This document shows positions 14,477 through 15,106 of a stretch of DNA of 15,106 bases, piece after piece. The notes under the pieces are model-generated. The model was given only the letters and a program-made list of their open reading frames with translations, was not told where the DNA came from and ran no database searches. Numbering within the stretch: the first letter of the stretch is position 1; each line of letters begins with the position of its first letter. Source of the DNA: an uncultured Clostridia bacterium. GTDB taxonomy: Bacteria > Bacillota > Clostridia > Oscillospirales > Oscillospiraceae. The position numbers and the translations under genes are program-made. Where the stretch lies: contig CAMELY010000014.1 of assembly GCA_945926565.1 (NCBI GenBank), positions 1 through 15,106 on the forward strand. Reading direction: 5' to 3'.

Positions 14477-14911
14477 TTATCCACGGCTCTGGGTTTCAGA
14501 CAGCAGATTTCCCTCCGCATCATAGCGGTATTCTGTTCTGATCGTGCGTCCGGCATCATCGTGCGTATAGGTATACTCGCTGTAGCCCGTCATGACCCCG
14601 TCAGCATCAAAGATCTCCCTTTTCAGCGAAAGGCCGCCCTCATCCAGATACTCCCGTTCCCGCTGGACCCCCTCTTGGGTAAAAACGACCACTCTTCCGT
14701 TTTCCCATTCCTCGGTGTATGTCTCCTGCTCCGGGGAATTCAGAGACAGGAGGGTCAGCACAATCACGCCCAGGGCCACGGCCGCAATCAGCAGCGCGGT
14801 GATGATCCATCCTTTGCGGCTCCGCCGGGCTATGCTCTCCCGGTTCTCGGCCTGGAAAGCGGCCAGCTGAGCTGACTCGAGCTGGATGTAATTGACATTG
14901 TGGTTGAGCAT
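14477..14911 (-). CDS. Small single-pass membrane protein with YD-repeat-like strands, function unknown
   Basis: A 144-residue protein not recognised as a named family. The N-terminal 33 residues are polar, ending in a basic RRSRKG, and face the cytoplasm by the positive-inside rule; one membrane segment covers about 35-57. The outer part (about 62-144) is made of short beta-hairpin-like units (EEWENGRVVVFTQEG, REYLDEGGLSLKREIFDADG, SEYTYTHDDAGRTIRTEY, RYDAEGNLLSET). The last two resemble RHS/YD repeats or the toxin_15/MORN-like repeat proteins of Firmicutes. AAAGGAGGG six bases before the ATG fixes the start. The gene stands alone between two hairpins. A good TTGACA/TAGAAT promoter lies unusually close to the start codon. 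A cell-envelope role is possible but unsupported. Confidence 0.78.
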   Translation of the reverse strand: MLNHNVNYIQLESAQLAAFQAENRESIARRSRKGWIITALLIAAVALGVIVLTLLSLNSPEQETYTEEWENGRVVVFTQEGVQREREYLDEGGLSLKREIFDADGVMTGYSEYTYTHDDAGRTIRTEYRYDAEGNLLSETQSRG

Positions 14912-14926
14912 ATCGATCCCTCCTTT

Positions 14927-14955
14927 ATTCTAAACTGATCGTTGCGATATGTCAA
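14927..14955 (-). promoter_or_regulatory. Promoter overlapping the leader of the small membrane-protein gene
   Basis: On the - strand TTGACA (14950-14955), 17-base spacer, TAGAAT (14927-14932, five of six matches). The ribosome site AAAGGAGGG (14918-14926) directly abuts the -10 box and the ATG follows at 14911. A start seven bases past the -10 would fall inside the ribosome site. Confidence 0.55.
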
Positions 14956-14974
14956 AAAATCAAGGGGATACGAC

Positions 14975-15002
14975 AACCGGCCCGAATCAATTCGGGCCGG
15001 TT
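14975..15002 (-). terminator. Hairpin downstream of the truncated right-end gene
   Basis: A perfect 12-base-pair stem (AACCGGCCCGAA at 14975-14986 and its complement at 14991-15002, loop TCAA) lies 42 bases past the stop codon of the - strand gene at the window edge. No immediate T run follows on either strand, so it may be a weak terminator or a 3' stabilising hairpin. Confidence 0.5.
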
Positions 15003-15044
15003 CGTGGGTTTGTTGATCGATGTTTTGTCCTGTCGGTTCGTTGA

Positions 15045-15106
15045 TTACAGCCGGGCCTCCAGCGCGGCCTTCATGTCCTCGTAGCCGGGCTTGCCCAGCA
15101 GCGCGA
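15045..15106 (-). CDS. C-terminal tip of an unidentified protein
   Basis: Reading the - strand from the window edge gives ALLGKPGYEDMKAALEARL followed by TAA (15045-15047). The amphipathic, codon-like text and the hairpin a short way downstream suggest a real gene end, but 20 residues do not allow a family call. The gene continues beyond the right edge. Confidence 0.5.
   Translation of the reverse strand, partial: ALLGKPGYEDMKAALEARL

Noticed and set aside
1..15106. CRISPR array, phage, transposon, tRNA or rRNA gene
   Set aside because: No regularly spaced repeats, transposase or integrase text, tRNA cloverleaf or rRNA sequence was seen on reading both strands.

Overview
The window looks like chromosomal DNA from a GC-rich gut-type Clostridia, most likely Oscillospiraceae (Flavonifractor/Oscillibacter/Lawsonibacter-like). 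This is inferred from strong AGGAGG ribosome sites, GC-rich third positions, lipoprotein-type binding proteins, a YesM/YesN-type two-component pair and a T-box in front of an aminoacyl-tRNA synthetase gene. No phage, IS, CRISPR, rRNA or tRNA gene was seen.

Left part (1-2563, + strand): the 3' end of a TrpX-type substrate-binding protein, then its permease and ATPase. Together they form an ABC importer of the ABC_sub_bind/BPD_transp_2 class with an unassigned small-molecule substrate. A hairpin lies directly after the binding-protein gene. The operon converges on the next one across a strong hairpin terminator at 2691-2724.

Middle part (2764-12366, - strand, read right to left): a sugar sensing and uptake locus. 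The first operon encodes a membrane-anchored sugar-binding protein, a LytS/YesM-type histidine kinase, a YesN-type AraC response regulator and a XylF-like lipoprotein. The first three genes overlap by 4 and 8 bases. After a hairpin and a second promoter comes chvE-mmsA-mmsB, a complete monosaccharide importer (binding protein, double ATPase, permease) with an attenuator hairpin after chvE. The layout matches the known clostridial XylFII-LytS-YesN logic: extracytoplasmic sugar is sensed by an anchored binding protein, relayed through kinase and regulator, and the neighbouring transporter is probably switched on. The upstream regions of the two operons share a 10-base motif that could be the regulator site.

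Right part (12367-15106): a divergent control region with a consensus sigma-A promoter and a T-box riboswitch with a proline specifier, driving proS, which encodes an archaeal/eukaryotic-type prolyl-tRNA synthetase. A bidirectional terminator separates proS from a small - strand membrane protein with YD-repeat-like strands. The window ends in the 3' tip of an unidentified - strand gene.

No clearly new biological system is evident. The points most worth a second look are the three-binding-protein sensing locus, the shared promoter motif, the two post-binding-protein hairpins and the promoter/ribosome-site overlap upstream of the small membrane protein.
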